Assembly: GCF_006569185.2 (NCBI RefSeq) | Contig: NZ_VIGC02000004.1 | Location: 124,001-188,000 of the forward strand | Direction of reading: 5' to 3' | DNA: 64,000 nt | Origin: Litorilinea aerophila | GTDB taxonomy: Bacteria; Chloroflexota; Anaerolineae; Caldilineales; Caldilineaceae | In this document: positions 44,341-54,388 of the stretch, piece after piece | Position numbering within the stretch: position 1 is the first letter of the stretch | Layout of the letters: each line of letters opens with the position of its first letter | Notes under the pieces: model-generated | The model's database searches: none | The model's input: the letters and a program-made list of their open reading frames with translations, nothing else | What the model was told of the DNA's origin: nothing | Translations under genes and position numbers: made by a program

Positions 44341-44580
44341 CTGATGTTTTGCATATGGCATGAAGGCCGTAAAACCGCTAAAGTAGATAGACGAATGTCG
44401 TGTGGCCTTTCAGGCAGGAAGTGACCTGCGGCTGCCCATGAAGTAGCTGAACGGCCCAACTGACGTACCTGCACAACGGCATCACGACCTGGTTTGGAAG
44501 CAGATGGGATACGCCTCACCCCGGGTTTCCACGGCTGTCAGTTTGGGTCCTGGCTACTTCAGGTGGCCAGGACCTTTGTT
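44341..44580 (+). ncRNA. Candidate structured RNA / attenuator of unknown class
   Basis: Gene-free stretch with several strong helices. P1 pairs 44361-44371 (TGAAGGCCGTA) with 44401-44412. P2 is GCAGG-AAGTGA-CCTGC (44414-44429). P3 is long: TGAAGTAGC (44439-44447) pairs with GCTACTTCA (44553-44561), and GGCCCAACTGAC (44453-44464) pairs with 44537-44550 with two single bulges. P3's 3' strand also forms the terminator stem at 44546-44574, so the two are mutually exclusive. It could be a riboswitch leader for the usp gene or an independent small RNA. It matches no riboswitch class I know. Confidence 0.45.
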
Positions 44581-44582
44581 TT
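44546..44582 (+). terminator. Intrinsic terminator of the structured RNA
   Basis: Perfect nine-base stem GGTCCTGGC / GCCAGGACC (44546-44554 with 44566-44574), 11-base loop, then TTTGTTTTCC. No protein gene precedes it on this strand, which implies an upstream non-coding transcript. Confidence 0.75.
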
Positions 44583-44683
44583 CCGGTGTTTTCCCGGCAT
44601 TTCCCCGGTGAACGCCCGAAGGGATGGGGACGCTGCCTGTCGTCTCCGGCGGTCTGGGGCCGACCCTTGCCGTCGCCCCGGCC

Positions 44684-44712
44684 TTGAGACCGGCTGCATG
44701 CTCTGTTATGAT
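44684..44712 (+). promoter_or_regulatory. Sigma-70 promoter of the usp-glucan synthase operon
   Basis: TTGAGA (44684-44689) and TATGAT (44707-44712), exactly 17 bases apart. Start would be near 44719, leaving a very short leader that still holds the GGGAGG Shine-Dalgarno before ATG 44730. Confidence 0.65.
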
Positions 44713-44729
44713 TACCTGGGAGGTATTAC

Positions 44730-45725
44730 ATGTTTACCCATTTGCTGGTTCCTTTGGATGGGTCAGCCCTGGCCGAGTGTGTCCTGCCCCACGTGGTGGC
44801 CTTTGCCCGGAGCTTTCAGGCCCGGGTGACCCTGCTCCACGTTCTGGATGACGAAGGCTTCGCCGAGCAGGACCGCCCGGTGGATCCCCTGGAATGGCAC
44901 CTGCGCAAAAGCGAATTCCAGGCCTATCTGGACGAGGTGGGCAAACGGCTGGCCGCGGTGGGTGTCGAGACCGAGAAGGTGATCCTGGAAGGTGAACCGG
45001 CCCAGACCATCATCGACTTTGCCCGCAGCCAGGCGGTGGACCTGATCGTGCTCAGCAGCCATGGCAAGTCCGGCCTGAATCCCTGGAACGTGAGCAACCT
45101 GGTCCACAAGGTGGTGCAGCGGGCCATCACATCGCTCCTGATCGTCCGGGCCTATCGCACCGAGCTGTGCGAACTGGGTGAGTTCCGCTATCGCCGCATC
45201 TTGCTGCCCCTGGATGGATCCGTCCGGGCCGAAAATGTGCTGGCGGCCGCCACCGCCCTGGCCGAAGCCAGCGACGCCACCCTGGTGGTGGCCCACGTCT
45301 TGCCCCAGCTGGAGCTGGTGGCCCGGGAGCCCCTCTCGGCCCAGGATCGACAACTGGTGGAGCAGGTGCGGGAGCGCAACCGGCGGGAGGCCGAAGCCTA
45401 TCTGGAACAACTGGCCGCCCGGTTGCCGTCTAATACCAGTCGACACCTGCTGGTCAGCGACGACGTGGAGGCGGCCCTCCACGACCTGGTGATGGAAGAG
45501 TCCATCGACCTGGTCATTTTGAGCGCCCACGGCTATTCCGGCCAGCCCCGCTGGCCCGTGGGCAGTGTCACCGCCAATTTCATCATGTACGGCACCACCC
45601 CCTTGTTGATCGTCCAGGACCTGGGTCCGGACCAACAGGCGCTGCTGTTTGCCGAACACATTGCACACCAGCAAGGAGGAGTACGCATTCATGTCAGCCG
45701 CACAAGCGCCCACCCAACAGAGTGA
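44730..45725 (+). CDS. Tandem universal stress protein
   Basis: 331 aa made of two UspA domains. Domain 1 starts MFTHLLVPLDGSALAECVLP and ends with VDLIVLSSHGKSGLNPWNVS..VVQRAITSLLIV. Domain 2 starts YRRILLPLDGSVRAENVLAA and ends with IDLVILSAHGYSGQPRWPVGSV..TTPLLIVQD. Each has the G-x2-G-x9-G-S/T-type ATP-binding loop in partial form. The C-terminal 12 codons overlap the start of the glucan synthase gene, so expression is coupled; a stress-linked control of glucan synthesis is an inference. Confidence 0.9.
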   Translation: MFTHLLVPLDGSALAECVLPHVVAFARSFQARVTLLHVLDDEGFAEQDRPVDPLEWHLRKSEFQAYLDEVGKRLAAVGVETEKVILEGEPAQTIIDFARSQAVDLIVLSSHGKSGLNPWNVSNLVHKVVQRAITSLLIVRAYRTELCELGEFRYRRILLPLDGSVRAENVLAAATALAEASDATLVVAHVLPQLELVAREPLSAQDRQLVEQVRERNRREAEAYLEQLAARLPSNTSRHLLVSDDVEAALHDLVMEESIDLVILSAHGYSGQPRWPVGSVTANFIMYGTTPLLIVQDLGPDQQALLFAEHIAHQQGGVRIHVSRTSAHPTE

Positions 45726-48700
45726 AAATCCATCCCAGGCCGCTCCCTCGACCGCCGGCCCGGCGGACCAGGAGGCCCCGGCCGAGGGAGGAGCGCCCCA
45801 GTCGTTGGAGGACGTGGCGCGGCAGGTGGCAGAGGCCCGGGCCGCGCCACGTCGCGGCCCGGGCCGGCGCGGTTGGCTGCGGGAACGCCTGGACGGGTGC
45901 GAGGAGTTGCTGACCCAGGCCCACAGCCACTTTGCCAGTCAGGCGGGCGATGAACGCTGGCAACGCTCCCGGGTCGCCGAGTGGCTTCTGGACAACTATT
46001 ACGTGGTCCGGCAGACCATCCGTCAGATCCAGGAGGACATGCCGGCCCGCTACTATGCCCAATTGCCCAAGCTTTCCACCCCGGGCGAAACCGACGTCCC
46101 CCGGGTCTACAACCTGGCGGTGGAGCTGGCCCGGGCCTGTGAACTCCACCTGGAACCGGAGCGCATTGTACGCTTCCTGCGCGCCTACCAGGAGACGACG
46201 CCCCTGACCATAGGCGAGGTCTGGGCCATCCCCGTGATGCTGCGGCTGAGCATGGTGGAGGCGTTGGCCGGCGTGGTGGCCCGGGCCGCAGGCCTGGCCC
46301 AGAAGCCCCAGGAAGCCGCCATCCACGCCTGGAGCGACTCCCTCGCCCTGCGGGATGAGGAAGCCGTAGCCCGCACCATCCTCAGCCTGCGAACCCTGGC
46401 TGCCCAGGACTGGAAGGAGTTCTTCGAGGAAGTCAACCGGGCTGAACAGGTCCTGCGCAGCGACCCGGCCGGCGTCTACGGCCAGATGGACTTCGACACC
46501 CGGGATACCTACCGCAAAGAGGTGGAGAAACTGGCCCTGGCCATCGGCCGGCCCGAGGAGGAGGTGGCCCAGGCGGCCGTGGCCCTGGCCCAGAGCCAGA
46601 TGGGCGACGGCCAGCAAGATCCCGGGCGCCTGGCCCATGTGGGCTACTACCTGGTAGATGCAGGTCGCCCTCTGCTGGAGCAACACCTGGGCTATCGCCC
46701 CTCCTGGTGGCGACGCATGGGGCGCTGGCTGCGCGCCCACCCCACCCCAGTCTACCTGACCCCCATCGCCTTGCTCACTGCCCTGTTGGTGCTGCTCTTC
46801 GTGGCCTACGCCTGGCGCCAGGGGGGCAGCTGGCTCCAGCTGGTGGCTGTGGCCCTCCTGACCCTGGTGCCGGCCACCACCGTGGCCGTCAACCTGGTCA
46901 ACGGCGTGGTCACCCGGGTGGTGCCGCCCAGTCGCCTGCCCAAAATGGATTTCGACGAGGGCATCCCGGCGGAGTACACCACCCTGGTGACTGTGCCGGC
47001 CCTCTTGACCGACCAGGAGGAGGTCACGGAGCTGCTGCGCCAGCTGGAACAGCACTATCTGGCCAACGGCGATCCCAACCTCCACTTTGCCCTGCTGACC
47101 GACTTTGCCGACGCCGATCAGGAAGAGCTGCCCGGCGACGCGGCGCTCCTGGCCCAGGTCCAGGCCGGCATCGAGGAGCTCAACGCCCGCTACCGCCGGG
47201 AGACACCCGGCCCCTTCTACCTCTTCCATCGCCGGCGGACCTGGAACCCCCAGGAGGGGGTGTGGATGGGCTGGGAACGCAAGCGGGGCAAGCTGGGCGA
47301 ACTCAACCTCATGATCCTGGGCCGGGAACCCTTCTCGCCCTACACCTTCGTGGGCGACCGCTCGATCCTGTCCAAGGTCAAGTACGTGATCACCCTGGAC
47401 GCGGACACCATCCTCTGGCGAGGTAGCGCCCGGCGGCTGGTGGCGACCCTGGCCCACCCCCTGAACCGGGCCACCTTCGACCCCGAGAGCGGCGAGGTGG
47501 TGGCCGGCTACACCATCCTGCAGCCCCGGGTTCAGCTCTCGCCCATGGTGGTCAACCGCTCTCGCTTTGTGCGCATCTTTGGCGGCGACAGCGGCTTCGA
47601 CCTCTACACCCTGGCCGTCTCCGACGTCTACCAGGACCTCTTCGGCGAGGGCATCTATGTGGGCAAGGGCATCTACGATGTGGCTGCCTTCGAGCGCAGT
47701 CTCCAGGGCCGGCGCCTGGAGAACAGCCTGTTGAGCCACGACCTCTTCGAAGGCATCAACGGCCGGGCCGGCCTGGTGACCGATGTGGTGCTCTTCGAGG
47801 ATTACCCGCCCAACTACCTGGCCTACATGGCCCGCCTCCACCGCTGGGTGCGGGGCGACTGGCAGCTCTTGCCCTGGCTCATGCCCAAGGTGCCCCTGAG
47901 CGACGGCCGGAAGGTGCCCAACTACTTCTCCCTCATCGACCGCTGGAAGATTGTGGACAACCTGCGGCGCAGCCTCTTCGCGCCTACCTTGCTGGCCTTG
48001 CTGGTGGCCGGGTGGTTCTGGCTGCCTGGCTCGGCCTGGCTGTGGACCCTGGCCGCCGTGCTGGCACCGGGGGTGCCCACCCTGGTCAACATCCTGGACA
48101 CCGTCACCTGGAACGGCCTGCGTCGCGTCGTGGTCGACTCCGGCGCCCGCTGGCTGCTCTCCCTGATCTTCCTGGCCCACGAGGCCCTGGTCACCCTCCA
48201 CGCCATCGGCATCACCCTGGTCCGCCTGACCATCACCCGGCGCCATTTGCTCCAGTGGACCACCTCGGCCCACATGGCCCGGATCCTGGGCAGCAACACC
48301 GGGCCCCTGCGCCACTGGCTACGCATGGCCAACAGTCCCCTCCTGGTGGTGGCTATCGTCCTGCTGGGCGGGCTGACGCACTTTGCCTGGCTGGCCGCCG
48401 CGCCCTTCCTCCTGGCCTGGCTGGTTGCGCCCCAGGTGGCCTACTGGCTGGATCAGCCCCTGGTCCAGCAACAGGAGAGCCTGGCCCCCCAGGAGCTCCA
48501 GGAATTGCGCAAGCTGGCCCGGCGCACCTGGCTCTACTTCGAGCAGTTCGTGGGGCCAGAGGATCACTGGCTGGCGCCGGATCATTTCCAGGAGTCGCCC
48601 CGGGGGCTGGTGGCCCACCGTACCTCGCCCACCAACATCGGCCTGGCGTTGCTCTCGACCCTGGCCGCCTACGACTTCGGCTACGTGGGCATCCTGGACC

Positions 48701-51700
48701 TGGTGGCCCGGCTGCAGAACACCTTCGCCACCCTGGACCGGCTGGAGCGCTACCGGGGGCATCTGCTCAACTGGTACGACACCCGCAGCCTGACCCCCCT
48801 GCCGCCCCGCTACGTCTCCACCGTGGACAGCGGCAACCTGGCCGGCTGTCTCATCGCGCTGCGGGAAGGCTGCCTGGAGGTGATGAACGCCCGGGTGATG
48901 GACTGGAAGCGCTGGCAGGGCCTGCTGGACACCCTCACCGTCATCCACGATGAGGTGGCCCGCCTGGCATCGGTGGCCCCCGCCCAGGTAGAGGCCATCC
49001 AGCAGTGGATGGACGAAGCCCGCGCCGAGGTCCACGGGGTGGAAGACGACCTGGACGGCCAGGTGGCGCTGGTGGCCCGCTTCACCCAGACCTACCGCAC
49101 CGAGCTGGACCGCCGGGTCCTGGCCCTGTTGGAGGCGGACCTGGAGGAGGTGGACCCGGCGCTGCTGCACCGGCTGCGCACCTGGATCGACCGGCTCCAC
49201 GCCCAGCTTTCCATCATGCAGCGGGAGCTGGACGCCCTGACGCCCTGGAGCCGCCTCCTGCCCCAGGCGCCGGATGCCCTGCGCCTGGCCGCGGGCGAAC
49301 TGGGCTCCCGCTGGCAGGCCCTGCAGGAGGCCCTGCCCCTTTGCCCCCGCCTGAACCAGATCCCGGCCCTGTGCGATGAGGCAGCCGCTGCGCTGGAATC
49401 TCTGCGCAGCCACCTGGCCCCGGGAGAGGATGCCCCGGCCGATGCCGAGGCGATTCGGGCCTGGTGCCAGGAGCTGGACGAAGCCCTGGACACGGCCCGG
49501 CGCAACGCCCAGATGTTCCTGGAGCAGTATCGGGAGGTGGTGGACGCGGCCGAAGAGTGGCTGCGGCGGATGGACTTTGCCTTCCTCTATGATCCCCGGC
49601 GCCGGGTTTTCCGCATCGGCTTCAACGTGGATACCGGCCGGCCCGACGCCAACTACTACGACCTGCTGGCGTCCGAGGCTCGCATCGCCAGCCTGGTGGC
49701 CATCGCCAAGGGGGACGTGCCCCAGCGCCACTGGCTCCACCTGGCCCGCCCCTTCACCCGGATCGACGGGGGCGAGGTGCTCCTCTCCTGGAGCGGCACC
49801 ATGTTCGAGTACCTGATGCCCATGCTGCTCATGGAGCACCCGGCCAACACCTTGCTGGGCCAGAGCTGCATACGGGTGGTGGACTATCAGATCGCCTACG
49901 GCCAGAAGAACAACATTCCCTGGGGCATCTCCGAATCTGGCTTCTACCAGTTCGACAACGCCATGAACTACCAGTACCGGGCCTTCGGCGTGCCCGGCCT
50001 GGGCTTCAAGCGGGGCCTGGGCGAGGACCTGGTGGTGGCGCCGTATGCCTCCCTGTTGGCCCTGCCCATTCGCCCCAAGGCGGTCGTCGAGAATCTGCAG
50101 CACCTCAACGAGCTGGGCATGCTGGGCACCTACGGCTACTACGAGGCCATCGACTTTACGCCGGCCCGCATGCCCCTGGGCCAGAAGCACGCCCTGGTGC
50201 GCTCCTTCATGGTCCACCACCAGGGGATGATCTTCCTCTCCCTGGCCAACTACCTGCGGGATCAGGCCACTGTGCGGCGCTTCCACCGGGACCTGCGCAT
50301 CCAGAGCGTGGCCCTGCTGCTCCACGAGCAGATCCCCCACGAAGTGCCGGTGGAAGAGCTGGCCGAAGAGGAGGCCATGGCGGCCCTGGCCGTGGAGGCG
50401 CCCGTCACCATCGCGCCCTGGTCCGCCCCGCCGCGCCATCCCTTCCCCCTGGTTCACTACCTCTCCAACGGCCGCTTCGGCACCCTGATCACCGGGGCCG
50501 GCGGTGGCTTCAGTCGCTGGCAGGGTCGGGACCTGACCCGCTGGCGCGCGGATACCACCCGGGACCACTGGGGGGTGTGGGTCTACCTGCGGGACCAGGA
50601 GAGCGGCGAGCTGTGGTCGGTGGCGGCCCAGCCCGTGGCGACTGCTGGCGGCCACCTGGAAACCCACTTCTACCCCCACATGGCGGACATTCGCCACACC
50701 TACCAGGAGGTGGCCGCCAGCCTGGAGATTACCGTGCCGCCCGAACAGGATGTGGAAGTCCGCCGCATCCGCCTGACCAACCAGAGCGACCGACCCCGGC
50801 GTCTGCTCCTCTGCAGCTACGGGGAAGTGGTCCTGGCCGACCAGAACACAGATCGGCGGCACCCGGCCTTCAACAAGCTCTTTATCAGCAGCGAGTACCA
50901 TCCAGACCTCAACGCGCTGCTCTTCCAGCGGCGGCCTCGCTCGGCGGACGAGCGGCCCATCTTCCTGGCCCATGCCCTGGTGTTGTCGCCGGGGCAGGAG
51001 GCCACCGGTTGGTATGAGACCGACCGGGCCAGCTTCCTGGGCCGGGATGGCTCCCCCCGGCGGCCTGCTGCCCTGACCCGGGGCGAGTTGGGGGCGCCCG
51101 GCAAGGTGGGCAACGTGCTGGACCCGGTGATGGCCATCGCCCAGGAGATCGAGCTGGGCCCCCACGACAGCGTGGAGGTGGCCTACATCACCGCGGCCGC
51201 CGAGAGCCGGCGGGCAGCGCTGGACCTGGTCTCCTATTACCACGCCTGGTCCCGGGTGCAGCGGGCCTTCGACCTCGCCCGGGGGCAGAGCGAGCAGGAG
51301 ATGCGCTACCTGGAGCTGCAGGTGGGCGACCTGGAGCGCTTCCAGAAGCTGCTCTCCCTGCTCGTCTATCCCCATGCTGCCCTGCGGGCCGAGCCGGCCG
51401 TGCTGGCCGCCAACAGTCAGGGGCAGGCCCGGCTCTGGCCCTACACCATCTCCGGCGACTATCCCATCCTGCTGGTGAGGGTGCACGACGAATCGTCATT
51501 ACCCCTGGTGCGGGAACTGCTGCGGGCCCACACCTACTGGCGCAACCGGGGCCTCCAGATCGACCTGGTGATCATGAACGAGAAGGAGGCCGGCTACATC
51601 CAGGACCTCCACGACCAGCTTCACCGCCTCCTGGCGCAGACGGACAACGACGCCTGGCTCAACCGCCGGGGTGGCATCTTCCTGGTCAACGCCCAGCAGA

Positions 51701-54330
51701 TGCCCGAAGCCGACCGGGTGCTGCTGGCCAGCGCGGCCCGGGTGCTCCTGGACGCGTCCCGGGGCTCCCTGGAGGAACAGCTGGCCGAGATGCGCCTGCC
51801 CGGCCCGCCCCTGCCGGCCCTGGTGCCCACCCGTCGCCACGACGAACCGGCGGAGGAGACGCCGCCCCTGCCTCGACCGGGGGATCTGCAGTTCGACAAT
51901 GGCTGGGGCGGTTTCAGCGCCGACGGCCGGGAGTATGTCATCTACCTGCCCTCGGGCCATTGGACGCCGGCGCCCTGGATCAACGTCATCGCCAACCCAG
52001 AGCTGGGCTTCCTGGTCTCCGAAGGGGGTGGCGGCTACTCCTGGGCCGAGAACAGCGGCGAGAACCGCCTCACCCCGTGGAGCAACGATCCGGTGCTGGA
52101 CGAGCCCGGCGAGGCCCTCTACCTGCGGGACGAGGAGACGGCGGCCGTCTGGTCGCCCACGCCCCGACCTGCCGGCGACGACGCACCCTACCTCATCCGC
52201 CATGGCGCCGGCTACACCATTTTCTGCCATCACAGCCACGGCCTGAAACAGGAGCTTCGGCTCTTTGCCGCGCCGGATGCGCCGGTGAAGATCGCACAAC
52301 TCCGCCTGGAGAACACCTGGCAGCGGGTTCGGCGCATCACCGCCACCTACTACGCCGAGTGGGTCTTGGGCGTTCACCGGGCCGATACCCAGCAGTATGT
52401 GATCCCAGAATACGACGCCGAGCGCCATGCCCTGCTGGCCCACAACCCCTACAACGCGGAATTCGGCCGGCGCATGGCCTTCCTGGCCGCCAGCAAGGAG
52501 CCCCACGGCCTCACCGGCGACCGGGCCGAGTTCCTGGGCCGCCTGGGGGACCTGGAGCGGCCGGCTGCCCTGAGCCGGATCGGCCTGGCCGGTACCCTGG
52601 AGGCAGGCCGGGATCCCTGCGCGGCCATCCAGCTGCACATGGACCTCCAGCCGGGTGAAGTGGAGGAGATCTACTTCATCCTGGGTCAGGGCCAGGACCG
52701 GGACGAAGCCCTGGCGTTGGTAGACCGTTTCCAGCAGCCAGACGCGGTGGCAGCTGCCTGGGAAAAGGCCACCGAATTCTGGGATCAGCTCCTGGGGACC
52801 GTCCAGGTCCAGACGCCCGACCCGGCCATGGATCTGCTCCTCAACCGCTGGCTCCTCTACCAGGACCTGGCCTGTCGCATCTGGGGCCGCTCGGCCTTCT
52901 ACCAGTCCAGCGGGGCCTACGGCTTCCGGGATCAGCTCCAGGATGTCATGGCCGTGCTCCACGCCGCGCCCCACGTGGCCCGGGAACACATCCTGCGGGC
53001 AGCGCGCCACCAGTTCGAAGAAGGCGACGTGCTCCACTGGTGGCATCCACCGTCTGGCCGCGGGGTGCGCACCCGCATCGCCGACAACCTGCTCTGGCTG
53101 CCCTTCGTCACGGCCCACTACGTGCGGGTCACCGGCGACCGTTCCATCCTGGCGGAAAAGGTACCCTTCCGCCACGGTGAGCCGCTGGATGCCAACGAAG
53201 AGGAGCGCTACGACCACTATCCGCTGACCGAGGAAAGCTACACCCTCTACGAGCACTGCTGCCGGGCCATCGCCCGGGGCGCCACCAGTGGTCCCCATGG
53301 CCTGCCCCTCATCGGCGCGGGCGACTGGAACGACGGCTTCAACCGGGTGGGCATCCACGGCCGGGGCGAGAGCGTCTGGCTGGGCTGGTTCCTGTACGCC
53401 ACCCTGATGCAGTTCGCCGAAATCGCCGAGCAGATGGGCGACGACGGTCGGGCCGGGGAGTTCCGCCAGAGGGCTATCCGACTCCAGCAGGCGCTGGAAG
53501 AGCACGCCTGGGACGGCGCCTGGTATCGCCGGGCCTACTACGACGACGGCTCGCCCCTGGGATCCCGGCAGAATCGGGAGTGCCAGATCGACGCCATCGC
53601 CCAGTCCTGGGCGGTCCTGTCGGAGGGGGGCGATCCCCAGCGGGCCCGCCAGGCCATGGAGGCAGTGGCGGAGCGGCTGGTGCGCGAAGAGGATCGGCTG
53701 ATCCTTCTCTTCACCCCGCCCCTGGACAAGACGCCCCGGGATCCCGGTTACATCAAGGGGTATCCGCCCGGCGTGCGGGAGAACGGCGGCCAATACACCC
53801 ATGCCGCCACCTGGACGGTGTGGGCCTACGTGGCCCAGGGGGATGGCGACCGGGCCGGCCGGTTGTATCGGCTGCTGAACCCTGTCTACCACAGCGACCG
53901 ACCGGAGAAGGCCGCCCACTACCGGGTGGAGCCCTACGTGGTGGCCGCGGATGTCTACGGCGAACCGCCCCACACGGGCCGAGGCGGCTGGACCTGGTAC
54001 ACGGGCTCGGGCGGCTGGATGTACCGTCTGGGCCTGGAGGGCATCCTGGGGGTGCAACGGCGGGGCGACCTTCTGCGCATCGACCCGTGCATCCCCCGGG
54101 ACTGGCCGGGCTTTCAGCTTCGCTATCGGGTGGGCCGTACCTGCTATCACATCCAGGTGGAGAATCCAGACGGCGTCAACCGGGGCGTGGCCTCCGTTCT
54201 GGTGGATGGGGAGCCTGCCGCCGACGGGGCCATCCCCCTGGTGGACGACGGCCAGGAGCACCATGTCCAGGTGCGGATGGGCACGCCGGGCCCCCACGGA
54301 GATGCGGAGCGGCGAATGACAGGAAACTGA
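45691..54330 (+). CDS. ndvB: Cyclic beta-1,2-glucan synthase (GT84 plus GH94)
   Basis: Giant membrane enzyme, 2879 aa, about the length of NdvB/Cgs. It polymerises glucose from UDP-glucose on itself and releases cyclic beta-1,2-glucan. Order: soluble N-terminus; helices near 350-405; GT84 catalytic part with KYVITLDADTILWRGSARRL (about 562-581); helices near 760-920; helical linker; glycoamylase-like domain about 1295-1520 (ISESGFYQFDNAMNYQYRAFG); two GH94 sandwich units; and a C-terminal (alpha/alpha)6 domain with GAGDWNDGFNRVG near 2544, whose Asp is the GH94 general acid. ATG 45691 has AAGGAGGA upstream. Family membership is firm; the exact glucan is inferred. Confidence 0.93.
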   Translation: MSAAQAPTQQSENPSQAAPSTAGPADQEAPAEGGAPQSLEDVARQVAEARAAPRRGPGRRGWLRERLDGCEELLTQAHSHFASQAGDERWQRSRVAEWLLDNYYVVRQTIRQIQEDMPARYYAQLPKLSTPGETDVPRVYNLAVELARACELHLEPERIVRFLRAYQETTPLTIGEVWAIPVMLRLSMVEALAGVVARAAGLAQKPQEAAIHAWSDSLALRDEEAVARTILSLRTLAAQDWKEFFEEVNRAEQVLRSDPAGVYGQMDFDTRDTYRKEVEKLALAIGRPEEEVAQAAVALAQSQMGDGQQDPGRLAHVGYYLVDAGRPLLEQHLGYRPSWWRRMGRWLRAHPTPVYLTPIALLTALLVLLFVAYAWRQGGSWLQLVAVALLTLVPATTVAVNLVNGVVTRVVPPSRLPKMDFDEGIPAEYTTLVTVPALLTDQEEVTELLRQLEQHYLANGDPNLHFALLTDFADADQEELPGDAALLAQVQAGIEELNARYRRETPGPFYLFHRRRTWNPQEGVWMGWERKRGKLGELNLMILGREPFSPYTFVGDRSILSKVKYVITLDADTILWRGSARRLVATLAHPLNRATFDPESGEVVAGYTILQPRVQLSPMVVNRSRFVRIFGGDSGFDLYTLAVSDVYQDLFGEGIYVGKGIYDVAAFERSLQGRRLENSLLSHDLFEGINGRAGLVTDVVLFEDYPPNYLAYMARLHRWVRGDWQLLPWLMPKVPLSDGRKVPNYFSLIDRWKIVDNLRRSLFAPTLLALLVAGWFWLPGSAWLWTLAAVLAPGVPTLVNILDTVTWNGLRRVVVDSGARWLLSLIFLAHEALVTLHAIGITLVRLTITRRHLLQWTTSAHMARILGSNTGPLRHWLRMANSPLLVVAIVLLGGLTHFAWLAAAPFLLAWLVAPQVAYWLDQPLVQQQESLAPQELQELRKLARRTWLYFEQFVGPEDHWLAPDHFQESPRGLVAHRTSPTNIGLALLSTLAAYDFGYVGILDLVARLQNTFATLDRLERYRGHLLNWYDTRSLTPLPPRYVSTVDSGNLAGCLIALREGCLEVMNARVMDWKRWQGLLDTLTVIHDEVARLASVAPAQVEAIQQWMDEARAEVHGVEDDLDGQVALVARFTQTYRTELDRRVLALLEADLEEVDPALLHRLRTWIDRLHAQLSIMQRELDALTPWSRLLPQAPDALRLAAGELGSRWQALQEALPLCPRLNQIPALCDEAAAALESLRSHLAPGEDAPADAEAIRAWCQELDEALDTARRNAQMFLEQYREVVDAAEEWLRRMDFAFLYDPRRRVFRIGFNVDTGRPDANYYDLLASEARIASLVAIAKGDVPQRHWLHLARPFTRIDGGEVLLSWSGTMFEYLMPMLLMEHPANTLLGQSCIRVVDYQIAYGQKNNIPWGISESGFYQFDNAMNYQYRAFGVPGLGFKRGLGEDLVVAPYASLLALPIRPKAVVENLQHLNELGMLGTYGYYEAIDFTPARMPLGQKHALVRSFMVHHQGMIFLSLANYLRDQATVRRFHRDLRIQSVALLLHEQIPHEVPVEELAEEEAMAALAVEAPVTIAPWSAPPRHPFPLVHYLSNGRFGTLITGAGGGFSRWQGRDLTRWRADTTRDHWGVWVYLRDQESGELWSVAAQPVATAGGHLETHFYPHMADIRHTYQEVAASLEITVPPEQDVEVRRIRLTNQSDRPRRLLLCSYGEVVLADQNTDRRHPAFNKLFISSEYHPDLNALLFQRRPRSADERPIFLAHALVLSPGQEATGWYETDRASFLGRDGSPRRPAALTRGELGAPGKVGNVLDPVMAIAQEIELGPHDSVEVAYITAAAESRRAALDLVSYYHAWSRVQRAFDLARGQSEQEMRYLELQVGDLERFQKLLSLLVYPHAALRAEPAVLAANSQGQARLWPYTISGDYPILLVRVHDESSLPLVRELLRAHTYWRNRGLQIDLVIMNEKEAGYIQDLHDQLHRLLAQTDNDAWLNRRGGIFLVNAQQMPEADRVLLASAARVLLDASRGSLEEQLAEMRLPGPPLPALVPTRRHDEPAEETPPLPRPGDLQFDNGWGGFSADGREYVIYLPSGHWTPAPWINVIANPELGFLVSEGGGGYSWAENSGENRLTPWSNDPVLDEPGEALYLRDEETAAVWSPTPRPAGDDAPYLIRHGAGYTIFCHHSHGLKQELRLFAAPDAPVKIAQLRLENTWQRVRRITATYYAEWVLGVHRADTQQYVIPEYDAERHALLAHNPYNAEFGRRMAFLAASKEPHGLTGDRAEFLGRLGDLERPAALSRIGLAGTLEAGRDPCAAIQLHMDLQPGEVEEIYFILGQGQDRDEALALVDRFQQPDAVAAAWEKATEFWDQLLGTVQVQTPDPAMDLLLNRWLLYQDLACRIWGRSAFYQSSGAYGFRDQLQDVMAVLHAAPHVAREHILRAARHQFEEGDVLHWWHPPSGRGVRTRIADNLLWLPFVTAHYVRVTGDRSILAEKVPFRHGEPLDANEEERYDHYPLTEESYTLYEHCCRAIARGATSGPHGLPLIGAGDWNDGFNRVGIHGRGESVWLGWFLYATLMQFAEIAEQMGDDGRAGEFRQRAIRLQQALEEHAWDGAWYRRAYYDDGSPLGSRQNRECQIDAIAQSWAVLSEGGDPQRARQAMEAVAERLVREEDRLILLFTPPLDKTPRDPGYIKGYPPGVRENGGQYTHAATWTVWAYVAQGDGDRAGRLYRLLNPVYHSDRPEKAAHYRVEPYVVAADVYGEPPHTGRGGWTWYTGSGGWMYRLGLEGILGVQRRGDLLRIDPCIPRDWPGFQLRYRVGRTCYHIQVENPDGVNRGVASVLVDGEPAADGAIPLVDDGQEHHVQVRMGTPGPHGDAERRMTGN

Positions 54331-54388
54331 CAGATCGGCCCGTCGGCGATTTGATCCTGTCAACCTGACAGGAAATTGTAAGATCCTG
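54315..54388. repeat. Short direct repeat at the 3' end of the glucan synthase gene
   Basis: TGACAGGAAACTGACAGATC (54318-54337) recurs as TGACAGGAAATTGTAAGATC (54367-54386), 49 bases later. The first copy includes the synthase stop codon. A TATACT at 54415-54420 just beyond could be the -10 of the next small gene. Confidence 0.6.

Noticed and set aside
44494-44829. Small plus-strand frame covering the terminator region before usp
   Set aside because: It crosses the intrinsic terminator and promoter and overlaps usp in another frame; no Shine-Dalgarno or motif.
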